Shown piece after piece: positions 1 to 11,253 of a stretch of 64,000 bases of DNA. The notes beneath the pieces were generated by a model, which was not told the DNA's origin, did no database searches, and worked only from the letters and a program-made list of their open reading frames with translations. The stretch covers positions 310,001-374,000 of the forward strand of contig NZ_JBHRSS010000004.1 of NCBI RefSeq assembly GCF_042643355.1. The letters are read 5' to 3'. Numbering within the stretch: position 1 is the first letter of the stretch; the number at the start of each line of letters is the position of its first letter. Position numbers and translations under genes: made by a program. This DNA comes from Salinisphaera aquimarina (GTDB taxonomy: Bacteria > Pseudomonadota > Gammaproteobacteria > Nevskiales > Salinisphaeraceae).

Positions 1-98
1 GAGGAACGCTTTCTTATCAAGCTACCCGTTCGGTGCGCCGGGTCGAAGCCTACCGAGTTTCGTACATAATCAAGTCCTGCTCTTGTTGGGGAGTCGCA

Positions 99-443
99 AT
101 GATCGGAAGTCTGGCCGCCCTGCTTTTATTTCAACTCGCCGGCGAGGTGTGCGTGCGTCTGACCGGGCTGCCGTTGCCCGGTCCGGTGCTGGGCATGATC
201 CTGCTGTCCACTGCCCTGTTGATTCGTGGTCACACGCCCGTGGCGTTTTCCAACACCAGCCGTGGATTGCTGAACTACCTGGCGCTGCTGTTCGTGCCGG
301 CCGGCGTCGGCATCATCACCCATCTGGCCCGGGTCGCCGATGAATGGATCGCGATCGCCATCACGTTAGTGGTGAGTACGGCCCTGACCATGGTGGTCAC
401 CGCGTTCACCCTGCGCGCGCTCATGCCGCGCAAGGACGCTTGA
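99..443 (+). CDS. CidA/LrgA family membrane protein
   Basis: This is a 114-residue hydrophobic protein with about four membrane segments. It matches the LrgA/CidA family, including the conserved early stretch LPLPGPVLGMILL (residues about 23-35). Family members are inner-membrane, holin-like proteins tied to murein hydrolase control or to export of small metabolites. I chose the ATG at 99 because a GGGGAG ribosome site lies just upstream and the family N-terminus begins there; the frame stays open further upstream. The lrgB-like gene starts 1 base after this stop, so the two are surely co-transcribed. Confidence 0.88.
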   Translation: MIGSLAALLLFQLAGEVCVRLTGLPLPGPVLGMILLSTALLIRGHTPVAFSNTSRGLLNYLALLFVPAGVGIITHLARVADEWIAIAITLVVSTALTMVVTAFTLRALMPRKDA

Positions 444-444
444 G

Positions 445-1167
445 GTGGGCGGCAGCATCAGCCGTATCTGGGTCTATCTGGCGGAAACGCCGCTGCTGTG
501 GCTCGCCGTCACCCTGATCGTGTTCTGGCTGGCCCAGCGGCTGTATCGAAGCACGCACGATTTTCCGTTGCTCAACCCGGTGCTGGTGAGCGTCACAGTG
601 CTGGTGCTCGTGCTGCTGGCGACCGGCACGCCCTACCACGCCTATTTCGATGGCGCCCAGTTCATCCATTTCCTGCTCGGCCCGGCCACCGTCGCGCTGG
701 CCGTCCCATTGGCCACGCAGGCCCAGGAACTCAAGCGGCTGTGGTTGCCGATCGCGATCGCTCTCACCGCCGGCTCGGTCACCGCCGTTTTATCCGCCAT
801 GGCGCTCGGCTGGGCGCTGGGGCTCACGCCCGAAACCCTGCTGTCGATGCTGCCGAAGTCGGTCACCACGCCGATCGCGATGGGCGTGGCCGACGAGATC
901 GGCGGACTGCCCTCGCTCACCGCCGTGCTGGTCATCCTCACCGGCATCACCGGCGCGGTGATCGGTATTCCGCTGCTGCGCCTGCTGGGGCTGCGTGATC
1001 CGGTGGCCAAGGGGTTCGCGATCGGCGTGGCCGCCCATGGCATCGGCACCGCGCGCGCGTTCGAGCACAGCGAACGCGCGGGGGCTTTTTCCGGACTTGC
1101 CATGGGGCTCAACGGTGCGCTGACGGCCCTGCTGGTGCCACTGCTGGTCTGGCTATTCGGATTCTAG
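445..1167 (+). CDS. LrgB/CidB family membrane protein
   Basis: The product is 240 residues with multiple membrane helices and the LrgB family signature around PKSVTTPIAMGVADEIGG (residues about 137-154). It starts at GTG, with AAGGA about 10 bases upstream inside the end of the lrgA-like gene. LrgA and LrgB are usual operon partners; the pair is linked to cell-lysis control in Gram-positives and to glycolate/pyruvate export in plants and some bacteria. The specific role here cannot be read from sequence. Confidence 0.88.
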   Translation: MGGSISRIWVYLAETPLLWLAVTLIVFWLAQRLYRSTHDFPLLNPVLVSVTVLVLVLLATGTPYHAYFDGAQFIHFLLGPATVALAVPLATQAQELKRLWLPIAIALTAGSVTAVLSAMALGWALGLTPETLLSMLPKSVTTPIAMGVADEIGGLPSLTAVLVILTGITGAVIGIPLLRLLGLRDPVAKGFAIGVAAHGIGTARAFEHSERAGAFSGLAMGLNGALTALLVPLLVWLFGF

Positions 1168-1241
1168 CCGACGGCCGAGGCCGCTTGTTTCCGAGCGCGG
1201 GCGTCGCTATGTTCCGCGCAGTGACGCAAGCGGAGTCTGCG

Positions 1242-1646
1242 ATGTCAGTTGACGATCTCGACACCTGGATGTGGGCGCATGCCATACGGGGCCAGGAACG
1301 CGCCGAACGGATACAGCGGCAGTTCTTTCGCCGTGCCAGCCCGCGCCCGCGACGCCAGTGGGAGCCGCCGGTGGATGTGTTCGAAACCGCAGACGCGGTC
1401 TACGTCATCGTCGCCCTGCCCGGCGTGTCGGAGGACCGGCTGACCGATCTGGAAATCCGCGGCGATATCCTGTTCGTGGCCGGCGAGCGGCGTGTACCCG
1501 CCCCCGCCGGCGATGCGGTACTGCACCGGCTGGAGATTCCGCACGGACATTTCGAACGGCGTGCCGTGCTGCCGTGGGCGCGATTGGTCATCGTGGCCCA
1601 TGAGCTGCGCGACGGCTGCCTCTATCTGACCCTGAGCAAGCGTTAG
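1242..1646 (+). CDS. Hsp20/alpha-crystallin family small heat-shock protein
   Basis: The protein has 134 residues. The alpha-crystallin domain occupies roughly residues 40-134, opening with WEPPVDVFETADAVYVIVAL and holding a typical beta-strand run (LEIRGDILFVAGER, then FERRAVLPW). Small heat-shock proteins are ATP-independent holdases. I chose ATG 1242, which has GGAG 7 bases upstream, over the longer frame from 1185. The gene is 2 bases upstream of lon, so chaperone and protease probably share a stress-induced transcript. The C-terminal IxI anchoring motif common in the family is not seen. Confidence 0.85.
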   Translation: MSVDDLDTWMWAHAIRGQERAERIQRQFFRRASPRPRRQWEPPVDVFETADAVYVIVALPGVSEDRLTDLEIRGDILFVAGERRVPAPAGDAVLHRLEIPHGHFERRAVLPWARLVIVAHELRDGCLYLTLSKR

Positions 1647-1648
1647 CC

Positions 1649-4069
<2,421 letters not shown>

Positions 4070-4088
4070 GGTCAGACGTGCGCGCGCA

Positions 4089-5606
4089 TCATTCCGGCCG
4101 CGCGAACCAGATCAGCACGGTCAGACCGATGAACAGCCAGCCGGCGAGCCAGTAGGCGTCGTTGAGCCCCATGAGGGCCGCCTGGCCGCTGATCTGTTCG
4201 GATAGATGCGACAACGCCTGCTCGTGGTTCATGCCCAGATCCTGTGCCCGCTCGAACCATGCCTGTGTACTCGGCGCGAGCCCATCAATCGATTCGGTCA
4301 GATGATGGTCATGCAGATCGCTGCGCCGGTGCCAGACCACCTGCGCGAGCGAGGTGCCCGCCGACAGCGCCAGCAGACGCATGAAGTTGAACAGCCCGGA
4401 AGCGCTGGCGAAGCGCTCGCTGGGCAGACCCGCCATCGACAGCGTCAACAGAGGAATCAGGAACAGCGCCGAAGCAATACCCCAGGGCAGGCGCGTGATG
4501 AAGATCTGTGCGAACGTGATCTGCGGGCTCGCATCCGCCTTCAGAAACGATACGACCGCGAAGATCAGAAACCCCACGGTCACCAGAATGCGCGGATCGA
4601 AACGATCGCTGAGCCGCCCGGCGATCGGCGCGCACAGCACGGCACCGACGCCGAGCGAGGCGGTGGCCATGCCCGCCCAGGTGGCGGTGTAGCCGTGATA
4701 GGTCTGCAGCCACAGCGGCAGGATCACCACGCCGCCGAAATAAGTCATGTAGCCCAGCGTGATCGCGATCGACGCGACCAGAAAATTGCGCCGGCCGAAC
4801 AGCGCCAGGTCGAGCACCGGATTGTCGTCGGTCAGCTCCCAGACCAGCAGAAAAGCAGCGGCCACGACAGCCACCACCGCACAACCGACGATGAAGTTCG
4901 AATCGAACCAGGCCTTGTCGCTACCCTGATCCAGCATCACCTGCAGAGCGATGACCGCGACGCTGAGCAACAGCAGGCCGACCAGATCCATGCGCTGACC
5001 CTGCACGCGCGTATCGGGCGTGCGGTCGGCCAGCAGCAGCCAGGTCACCAGGGCCGCGAGGATACCGATCGGCACGTTGAGATTGAATATCCACGACCAG
5101 TGATAGCTGTCCGTGATCCAGCCGCCCAGAATCGGCCCGGCGACGGGGCCCACGACAATCATCATCGCCCAGATGCCGTTGGCGAAGCCGTGCCGGCTGC
5201 GCGGGAAGTTGGCGAGCAGCAGACTCTGCGACAACGGCATCACCGGGCCTGCCGCCACGCCCTGGAGTGCGCGCGCCGCGACCAGCATGGGAAACGTCGT
5301 CGCCAGCCCGCACAACAACGAAAACGCCGTGAATGCCAGTGTGGAGAGAATGAACAGCCGCAGCTCGCCCACCCGGCGCGCCATCCAGCCGGTGACCGGC
5401 AACAGGATCGCGCGCGCCGCGCCGAACGCGGTGATGATCCATGTGCCGTGATCCGCGCTCACGCCCAGGTCGCCGGCGATATTGGGCACCGACACATTGG
5501 CGATGGAAATATCCAGCGCCCCCATGAAGACGGCCAGCGAGAGCGCCACGGTCAGAACCACCAGTTGCGCGCGCGGTAGCGGCGCGGGTTCGACGGTGCG
5601 GCTCAT
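4089..5606 (-). CDS. DHA2-type MFS drug-efflux transporter (EmrB/QacA-like)
   Basis: This 505-residue inner-membrane protein has about 14 predicted helices. Its N-terminus (MGALDISIANVSVPNIAGDL) and the following GTWIITAFGAARAI are typical of the DHA2 (EmrB/QacA) drug:proton antiporter family; a motif-C-like GPVAGPILGGWI occurs in helix 5. Such proteins export hydrophobic drugs and often pair with an EmrA periplasmic adaptor. No EmrA gene is adjacent, so it may act alone or use a distant partner. It converges on lon with only 19 bases between the stops. Substrate unknown. Confidence 0.9.
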   Translation of the reverse strand: MSRTVEPAPLPRAQLVVLTVALSLAVFMGALDISIANVSVPNIAGDLGVSADHGTWIITAFGAARAILLPVTGWMARRVGELRLFILSTLAFTAFSLLCGLATTFPMLVAARALQGVAAGPVMPLSQSLLLANFPRSRHGFANGIWAMMIVVGPVAGPILGGWITDSYHWSWIFNLNVPIGILAALVTWLLLADRTPDTRVQGQRMDLVGLLLLSVAVIALQVMLDQGSDKAWFDSNFIVGCAVVAVVAAAFLLVWELTDDNPVLDLALFGRRNFLVASIAITLGYMTYFGGVVILPLWLQTYHGYTATWAGMATASLGVGAVLCAPIAGRLSDRFDPRILVTVGFLIFAVVSFLKADASPQITFAQIFITRLPWGIASALFLIPLLTLSMAGLPSERFASASGLFNFMRLLALSAGTSLAQVVWHRRSDLHDHHLTESIDGLAPSTQAWFERAQDLGMNHEQALSHLSEQISGQAALMGLNDAYWLAGWLFIGLTVLIWFARPE

Positions 5607-5777
5607 CTATGATCCGGGCTATTTCGAAGCAGCTTATTAGCTGCATATTACACGCACAAATGACGAGATATAAATGTGCGCGCTGCGCGCAGTCGCCGCG
5701 TCAAGAAAGTCGATGTGAAAACAATCGACCGCAAGCCGTCTGCATCGGTATCCGGATTACAACACTGCCTGCGCCTG

Positions 5778-6692
5778 TCAGGACTGCTGATCGAGCAGCG
5801 CGTCTCGCTTGAGGTTGTGGCGCAGCATGTTCACGAACGCCTGTTGGCGCGTGCCCATGGCGTCGCCCGAATGAATGACGCCGATATCCATACCCGGAAC
5901 CTCGTCGTCCAGTCGGCGGCGGGACAGATGTTCGCCGTCCAGAGTCCATGGACGAAAAACGAGATCCGAGAGGATGGTTATCCCGCCTTTCTGTCCGACC
6001 ATGCTGCGCACCGCCTCGATGGAATGGCTGCGAAAAACGATCTCGGGTTTGGCAGCGCTGGCGCCCCAGTAGCGCTCCCAGGTACGCACATGCTCATCCA
6101 TCTCGAGCAGCACGAAAGGATATTTGGCAACGTCTGCCAGCACGATTCGGGGTTGTTGCAGCAGAGGATGGCCCGCGGCGAGCCATAGATTCCGGGGCGA
6201 TGTAAACAACGCCTCGCAGGTCAGCGCGCTGGTCGGCGACAGATTGTCCGTGACCATCAGTCCTATATCGATACGGGCATTGGCCACCTGGGCCTGCATT
6301 CCGTCCACGCTGTCTTCGATGTAATGGATAGCCAGCCCGGGGAGCATTGTCTTCTGCCAACGGAGCACCCGCGGCAACAGATACGCTGAAATGGTTTCGG
6401 TCACGCCCACATTCAATTCGCCCGTCAGTTCGGCGGGCACATCATCCAGGCTCACCCGCGCCGCTTCCACGGCCTGCAGGATACGGACCGCATGCTGCTG
6501 CAACTGACGACCGCTCTGCGTGGGCGTCAAGCCATGGGCGTGACGCACGAACAGCGATTTGCCAACGTCCCGTTCGAGCTTCCGCAGAGACGCAGACATC
6601 GACGGTTGCGAGATATGGCAATGCTGAGCCGCACGCGAGAGCGTGCCGGCCTCGGCAATTGCCAGGAAATGGCGCAGCTGTTGGATCTTCAC
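5778..6692 (-). CDS. LysR-family transcriptional regulator
   Basis: The protein has 304 residues. The N-terminal winged helix-turn-helix (MKIQQLRHFLAIAEAGTLSR, then HISQPSMSASLRKLE) is a classic LysR DNA-binding domain, followed by a periplasmic-binding-like effector domain from about residue 90. It is divergent from the molybdopterin oxidoreductase cluster starting at 6795, with a 102-base AT-rich gap. By the usual LysR arrangement it probably controls that cluster and itself in response to the cluster's substrate. It resembles NAC/Cbl-like regulators only loosely, and the effector is unknown. Confidence 0.93.
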   Translation of the reverse strand: MKIQQLRHFLAIAEAGTLSRAAQHCHISQPSMSASLRKLERDVGKSLFVRHAHGLTPTQSGRQLQQHAVRILQAVEAARVSLDDVPAELTGELNVGVTETISAYLLPRVLRWQKTMLPGLAIHYIEDSVDGMQAQVANARIDIGLMVTDNLSPTSALTCEALFTSPRNLWLAAGHPLLQQPRIVLADVAKYPFVLLEMDEHVRTWERYWGASAAKPEIVFRSHSIEAVRSMVGQKGGITILSDLVFRPWTLDGEHLSRRRLDDEVPGMDIGVIHSGDAMGTRQQAFVNMLRHNLKRDALLDQQS

Positions 6693-6693
6693 G

Positions 6694-6710
6694 TATAGAT
6701 TTTACCTATA
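6694..6710. promoter_or_regulatory. Candidate LysR operator (TATAG-N7-CTATA)
   Basis: A perfect inverted repeat, TATAG-N7-CTATA, lies immediately upstream of the LysR start codon in the divergent intergenic region. Its shape fits the general T-N11-A LysR box. Its position would suit autorepression together with control of the divergent oxidoreductase gene. Assignment is by position and symmetry only. Confidence 0.4.
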
Positions 6711-6794
6711 TAACGCTTTCGAAAATACATATTAGATTAATCGGCGCTCGACTCGGTAGGGTGAATTCATGCCTATTCCGCTTTCCCTGCCGTC

Positions 6795-9700
6795 GTGACA
6801 CGCACACTGTCCGGTTATTGCACGCTGTGCCGTTCACGCTGTGGCACGCTCAATACCGTGGACGGCGATCGCCTGACTGCGGTCGAGGCCGATCCCGGGC
6901 ATCCCACCGGCCAAGCCACCTGCGCCAAGGGCCGCGCAGCGCCGGAACTCGTTCATAGCCGCGAGCGTATTCTCTATCCGATGATGCGCACCGGCGCCAA
7001 AGACGCCGAAGACCCCGGTTGGCAGCGCATCAGTTGGGACGACGCCCTCACCCGTATCACCGACCGATTGGCGCACTACCGCGATCGGCACGGTGCGGAG
7101 AGTGTGGCGTTTTCGGTGACCACCCCCAGCGGCACGCCCATGTCGGACAGCATCGACTGGGTCGAGCGGTTCATCCGCCTGTACGGCAGCCCGAATACGA
7201 TCTACGCCACCGAATTGTGCAATTGGCACAAGGACCACGCGCATGCCTTCACTTTCGGTTGCGGCATGCCCGTGGCCGACTACAGCCGCGCCCACCTGAA
7301 TATCCTCTGGGGACATAATCCGGCAACCGTCTGGCTCAGCCAGGCAGGCAAGCTGGCGGATCAGAAATCGAGCGAGCGCAAAGCGCTATTGGTCATCGAT
7401 CCGCGCGAGACTGCACACGCACGCAACGCGGATCTGTGGCTGCGTATCCGTCCCGGCACGGACGGCGCTCTCGCGCTCGGACTGGCCAATGTGCTGATCG
7501 AACGGCAGGCTTACGATACGCAATTCATCCGGCGCTGGACCAATGCGCCGCTGCTGGTCGACGATGCCAGCGGCCGCTTTGTGCGCGCCGAGGCGATCAC
7601 AGCAGGCGCGACCGGCTTCCTGGCCTGGTCAGCACCCGCGCAACACGCGGTGATCGTCGATACGCAGCAGGCAATCGACGCCGAGCTTTCCACACAACTG
7701 GCACTCGACGGAACCCATCGAATCATGCTCGAGGGTGGCGGCGCCATCAGTTGCCGTCCTGCATTCGAGCACTATCGCAAGGCCTGCGCGGCATGGTCGG
7801 TCGAGCGCACTGCTGCTGCCACCGGGCTCGCAGCGGCCGAGATCGAACAGGCGGCCGATATGCTGATCGCTGCCGGGCAGGCGGTCAGCTATCACGGCTG
7901 GACCGGCATCGGACAACACAACAACGCGACCCAGACCGAGCGTGCTATCGCCACGCTCTATGCACTCACCGGCAGTTTCGATCGCATCGGCGGCAATCGC
8001 ATCTACGGGCCACTACCATGGCGGCGCGTCAATGACCTGTCACTGCTCGACGAAGGCCAGCGCCGCAAGGCACTCGGCTACGAAAAACGTCCGCTCGGCC
8101 CGCCGGCCTCCGGCTGGGTGACGGCAGGCGACGTCTACGACGCCATCCTCGAGCGCAAGCCATATGCAGTCCGCGCGCTGTTCGGCTTCGGCGCCAATTT
8201 CCTGGTCTCCCAGCCAGACCCGGAACGCGGAGAGCAGGCTCTTCGATCGCTGGAATTCCATGTGCACTGCGATCTTTTCCATACCCCGACCAACGCCTAC
8301 GCCGATATCCTGCTGCCGATCAATACGCCCTGGGAACGCGAGGGCCTCCGGCCGGGCTTCGAGATCGATGCCGAAGCGGCGGCGCATGTGCAATTGCGTC
8401 AGCGCATGGTGCCGCCGCGCGGCGAATCGCGTGCCGATTATGACGTGGTAATGGCGCTGGCGTGCCGACTGGGGATGTCAGCTCAATTCTTCGATGGGGA
8501 CATCGTTGCCGGCTGGAATCACATGCTGGCGCCACTCGGGCTCGATATCGCCACGCTGCGGGCGCAGCCGCGAGGGCGCCGGGTGGCGCTCGACAGCAGC
8601 GAGTGCAAGTACGCCAAACCGACCGGCGACGGCAATGTCGTCGGCTTCGATACCCCCACACGACGCGTGGAGTTCTATTCGGAAAAACTGCATGCGCACG
8701 ACTACCCAGCCGTGCCGCAGATCAGTCTCCCAACCCCGAACGGCAGCGCGCTGCCGCTGACACTGATGACCGCCAAGGATGGCTATTACTGCCACTCCCA
8801 GCACCGACAGATTGGATCGCTGCGGCGCCGGTCGCCTTGTCCTCGAGTGGCCATTTCACCGGCGCTGGCGGCGCAACGCGGCTTCGAAGAGGATCAGTGG
8901 GTAGCCGTTTCCGGGCCGGTGGGCCGCGCCCGGATGCGCGTACATATCGACCGCGCACTGGATGACGGCGTCGTTGTCGCCGACTACGGCTGGTGGCAGG
9001 CCTGCGACGACCTCGGACTACCGGGCGCTCCGATTCACGGGCCGACGAGTCGCAACATCAACGCCGTCTTCGACGCAACGGATCGGGATCCGCTCAGCGG
9101 CGCGATCGCGCTTCGATCCGGCGCTTGCGATCTGCAAGCGATCGACACAAATCCCCACTGGCCCGGTTTCCGGCCGCTGCGGGTCGCGGGCGTCGAACGC
9201 GAAACCGACGACGTGGTCTCGATCCGGCTGTGCGCAACCGACGGCGGAGCGCTGGCCGGCTTTCAACCCGGCCAGCATCTGCCGCTACGATTCGAGATGA
9301 CCGACGGACACCGGCTTGAGCGCTGCTATTCACTGTCTGGCGTCGCCTCGCCCGCGCCCGAAGAATATCGTATCAGCGTGAAACGCCTGTTCTCACCTTC
9401 GAGCGACAGGCCTGCCCTAGTCTCGCATCACGTCAACAATGCGCTGAAAGTCGGTGACCACGTCTGGGCACGGATGCCGGCCGGCCGTTTCACTTTGCCG
9501 CGCTGCCATTCGGCACCCATCGTGTTGATCGCCGGCGGGATCGGCATCACGCCGTTCCTGTCTCTGCTGGAAAGCCTCGCTTACGACGGCGCCGCGACCA
9601 TGCCCGATATCTGGCTGGTCTATGCCAACCGCAACAGCCAACAACACCCCTTCCGCGCGCGCATCGATGCGCTAGCAGAACACCTGCCACGGCTGACGCT

Positions 9701-10199
9701 GATCAACGTCTACAGCAAACCATTGGCCCACGACAGGCTGGGCCGCGACTACGTCCACGCCGGCCGCATCGACGACACGCTGATCGACCCATACTGGCTG
9801 AGCCGGCGAGCCCGTTTTTATCTGTGCGGCCCGGGCACGATGATGACCCAGCTACGCGAACGCCTCCTCCGTCACGGTGTATTTGCCTTCGAGATTTTCT
9901 CTGAAACCTTTGCGCCGCCGGAAACAGCCGATCTTTCCGCGCTCGAGCCACGCCGGATATACCTGACTCGCTCGGACGTCACGCTGACCTGGACACCCGA
10001 TCATGGCTCGATTCTGGCTTGTGCCGAGCACAATGGCATCGAGCTGCCGAGCGGCTGCCGGGCGGGCCAGTGTGAAAGCTGCGCCCTGCGTCTTGTTGCC
10101 GGGCGGGTACATACCGACGTCGCGCTGGACGCACTCGACAGCGACACCTGTCTTACCTGCCAGGCCGTGCCACTCAGCGATATCGAGCTGGACGCATGA
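6795..10199 (+). CDS. Molybdopterin oxidoreductase fused to FAD/NAD(P)H- and 2Fe-2S-dependent reductase
   Basis: This 1134-residue fusion has a DMSO-reductase-family catalytic part (about 1-770). The N-terminal 4Fe-4S motif is C9-x2-C12-x3-C16-x26-C43, and Cys142 in the segment TELCNWHKDH sits where this family often places its Mo ligand. From about residue 785 follows an oxygenase-reductase module: flavin motif RCYSLSG, nucleotide motif GGIGITPFLS, and a C-terminal plant-type 2Fe-2S ferredoxin domain (CRAGQCESC near residue 1085, last Cys in CLTCQ). The layout suggests direct electron exchange between NAD(P)H and the Mo centre in one cytoplasmic polypeptide, with no Tat signal. Start is GTG; no better start is visible. 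Substrate unknown. The neighbours, an imine reductase/cyclodeaminase homologue and a carboxylate carrier, suggest catabolism of an organic, perhaps nitrogen-containing, acid (inference). Confidence 0.92.
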   Translation: MTRTLSGYCTLCRSRCGTLNTVDGDRLTAVEADPGHPTGQATCAKGRAAPELVHSRERILYPMMRTGAKDAEDPGWQRISWDDALTRITDRLAHYRDRHGAESVAFSVTTPSGTPMSDSIDWVERFIRLYGSPNTIYATELCNWHKDHAHAFTFGCGMPVADYSRAHLNILWGHNPATVWLSQAGKLADQKSSERKALLVIDPRETAHARNADLWLRIRPGTDGALALGLANVLIERQAYDTQFIRRWTNAPLLVDDASGRFVRAEAITAGATGFLAWSAPAQHAVIVDTQQAIDAELSTQLALDGTHRIMLEGGGAISCRPAFEHYRKACAAWSVERTAAATGLAAAEIEQAADMLIAAGQAVSYHGWTGIGQHNNATQTERAIATLYALTGSFDRIGGNRIYGPLPWRRVNDLSLLDEGQRRKALGYEKRPLGPPASGWVTAGDVYDAILERKPYAVRALFGFGANFLVSQPDPERGEQALRSLEFHVHCDLFHTPTNAYADILLPINTPWEREGLRPGFEIDAEAAAHVQLRQRMVPPRGESRADYDVVMALACRLGMSAQFFDGDIVAGWNHMLAPLGLDIATLRAQPRGRRVALDSSECKYAKPTGDGNVVGFDTPTRRVEFYSEKLHAHDYPAVPQISLPTPNGSALPLTLMTAKDGYYCHSQHRQIGSLRRRSPCPRVAISPALAAQRGFEEDQWVAVSGPVGRARMRVHIDRALDDGVVVADYGWWQACDDLGLPGAPIHGPTSRNINAVFDATDRDPLSGAIALRSGACDLQAIDTNPHWPGFRPLRVAGVERETDDVVSIRLCATDGGALAGFQPGQHLPLRFEMTDGHRLERCYSLSGVASPAPEEYRISVKRLFSPSSDRPALVSHHVNNALKVGDHVWARMPAGRFTLPRCHSAPIVLIAGGIGITPFLSLLESLAYDGAATMPDIWLVYANRNSQQHPFRARIDALAEHLPRLTLINVYSKPLAHDRLGRDYVHAGRIDDTLIDPYWLSRRARFYLCGPGTMMTQLRERLLRHGVFAFEIFSETFAPPETADLSALEPRRIYLTRSDVTLTWTPDHGSILACAEHNGIELPSGCRAGQCESCALRLVAGRVHTDVALDALDSDTCLTCQAVPLSDIELDA

Positions 10200-10287
10200 A
10201 CAGGACTGCCAGCCGTGGTCCGGGTCGGCGGTCCGGCGCAGACCAAGACACCATATCCATCCGTTTTCATCACGATCGACTACCGCC

Positions 10288-11223
10288 ATGCTGACTATCG
10301 ACGCCGACACCGCTCAAGGCTGCCTACCCTTCGACCGCCTCGTGCCGGCGCTGCGCGACGCTTTTATTGCGGGCTGTGAAGTCCCACCGCGCCATCATCA
10401 TCACGGTGTGGGCAACGCCGACGACAGCACCCTGTTGCTGATGCCGGCCTGGTCTGGCGCCTATATGGGCATCAAGCTGGTCAGCGTCTTTCCCGGTAAC
10501 GGCCAGCGCGGATTGCCCGGCCTTCATGCCAGCTACCTGCTTTGCGATGCAGATACCGGCCAACACCTGGCCCTGATCGATGGCGATCAGATCACCGCGC
10601 GGCGCACCGCTGCGGCGTCGGCACTGGCGGCGTCCTATCTGGCCCGGGCCGATTCGAGGACGCTGCTCGTTCTGGGCGCCGGCCGTATCGGTTCGCTGAT
10701 GGCCGCGGCCTATCGCAGCGTTCTGCCCATCGAGCGGGTTGCGGTGTGGAATCCCACTGACGCCAATGCACAGCGGCTCGTGGACGAACTCAACGAGCAG
10801 GGATTCGAAGCCGAAGTCGCTGACGATCTGGAAGCCGCGGTCTGCGCCGCCGATTGCATCAGTAGTGCCACGCTATCCACCACCCCGCTGATCAGTGGCG
10901 CCTGGCTGCGGCCGGGTACGCACGTCGATCTGATCGGCAGTTTTTCGCCGACCATGCGCGAAGCCGACAACGACGTCTTCACCGGCAATAGCGTGTTCGT
11001 GGATGCACCCACCGCCCTGCATGAAAGCGGCGATCTCATCGACCCACTCAATGCCGGTTGCCTGACGGCCGACCAGATCAGAGCCGATCTCGCCGCTCTG
11101 TGCCAGGGCACGCACCCGGGCCGTGACAACGACGCCGAGATCACGGTCTTCAAGGCGGTCGGCACCGCCCTCGAGGATCTGGCCAGCGCCACACTCATTT
11201 ATTCCACTTATCGCAATACCTGA
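10288..11223 (+). CDS. Ornithine cyclodeaminase / mu-crystallin family protein
   Basis: The product has 311 residues. The Rossmann signature VLGAGRIGSLMAA falls near residue 130, and the second half (TTPLISGAWLRPGTHVDLIGSF) is typical of the ornithine cyclodeaminase/mu-crystallin family. Members are NAD(P)-dependent ornithine cyclodeaminases, ketimine or pyrroline-2-carboxylate reductases, or alanine dehydrogenases. Sequence alone does not separate these activities. ATG 10288 is the natural start; the frame is open further upstream, but that stretch overlaps the preceding gene. The gene lies 88 bases behind the molybdoenzyme and 30 before the AtoE-type carrier, so it is likely part of the same operon. 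Confidence 0.88.
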   Translation: MLTIDADTAQGCLPFDRLVPALRDAFIAGCEVPPRHHHHGVGNADDSTLLLMPAWSGAYMGIKLVSVFPGNGQRGLPGLHASYLLCDADTGQHLALIDGDQITARRTAAASALAASYLARADSRTLLVLGAGRIGSLMAAAYRSVLPIERVAVWNPTDANAQRLVDELNEQGFEAEVADDLEAAVCAADCISSATLSTTPLISGAWLRPGTHVDLIGSFSPTMREADNDVFTGNSVFVDAPTALHESGDLIDPLNAGCLTADQIRADLAALCQGTHPGRDNDAEITVFKAVGTALEDLASATLIYSTYRNT

Positions 11224-11253
11224 GTTTTTTAACCACCTGGGGGACTTCATGCC

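Noticed and set aside
4206..5579. A 457-codon plus-strand frame opposite the MFS gene.
   Set aside because: It is rich in Arg, Gln and His, typical of a shadow of a membrane-protein gene; the MFS on the minus strand is clearly real.
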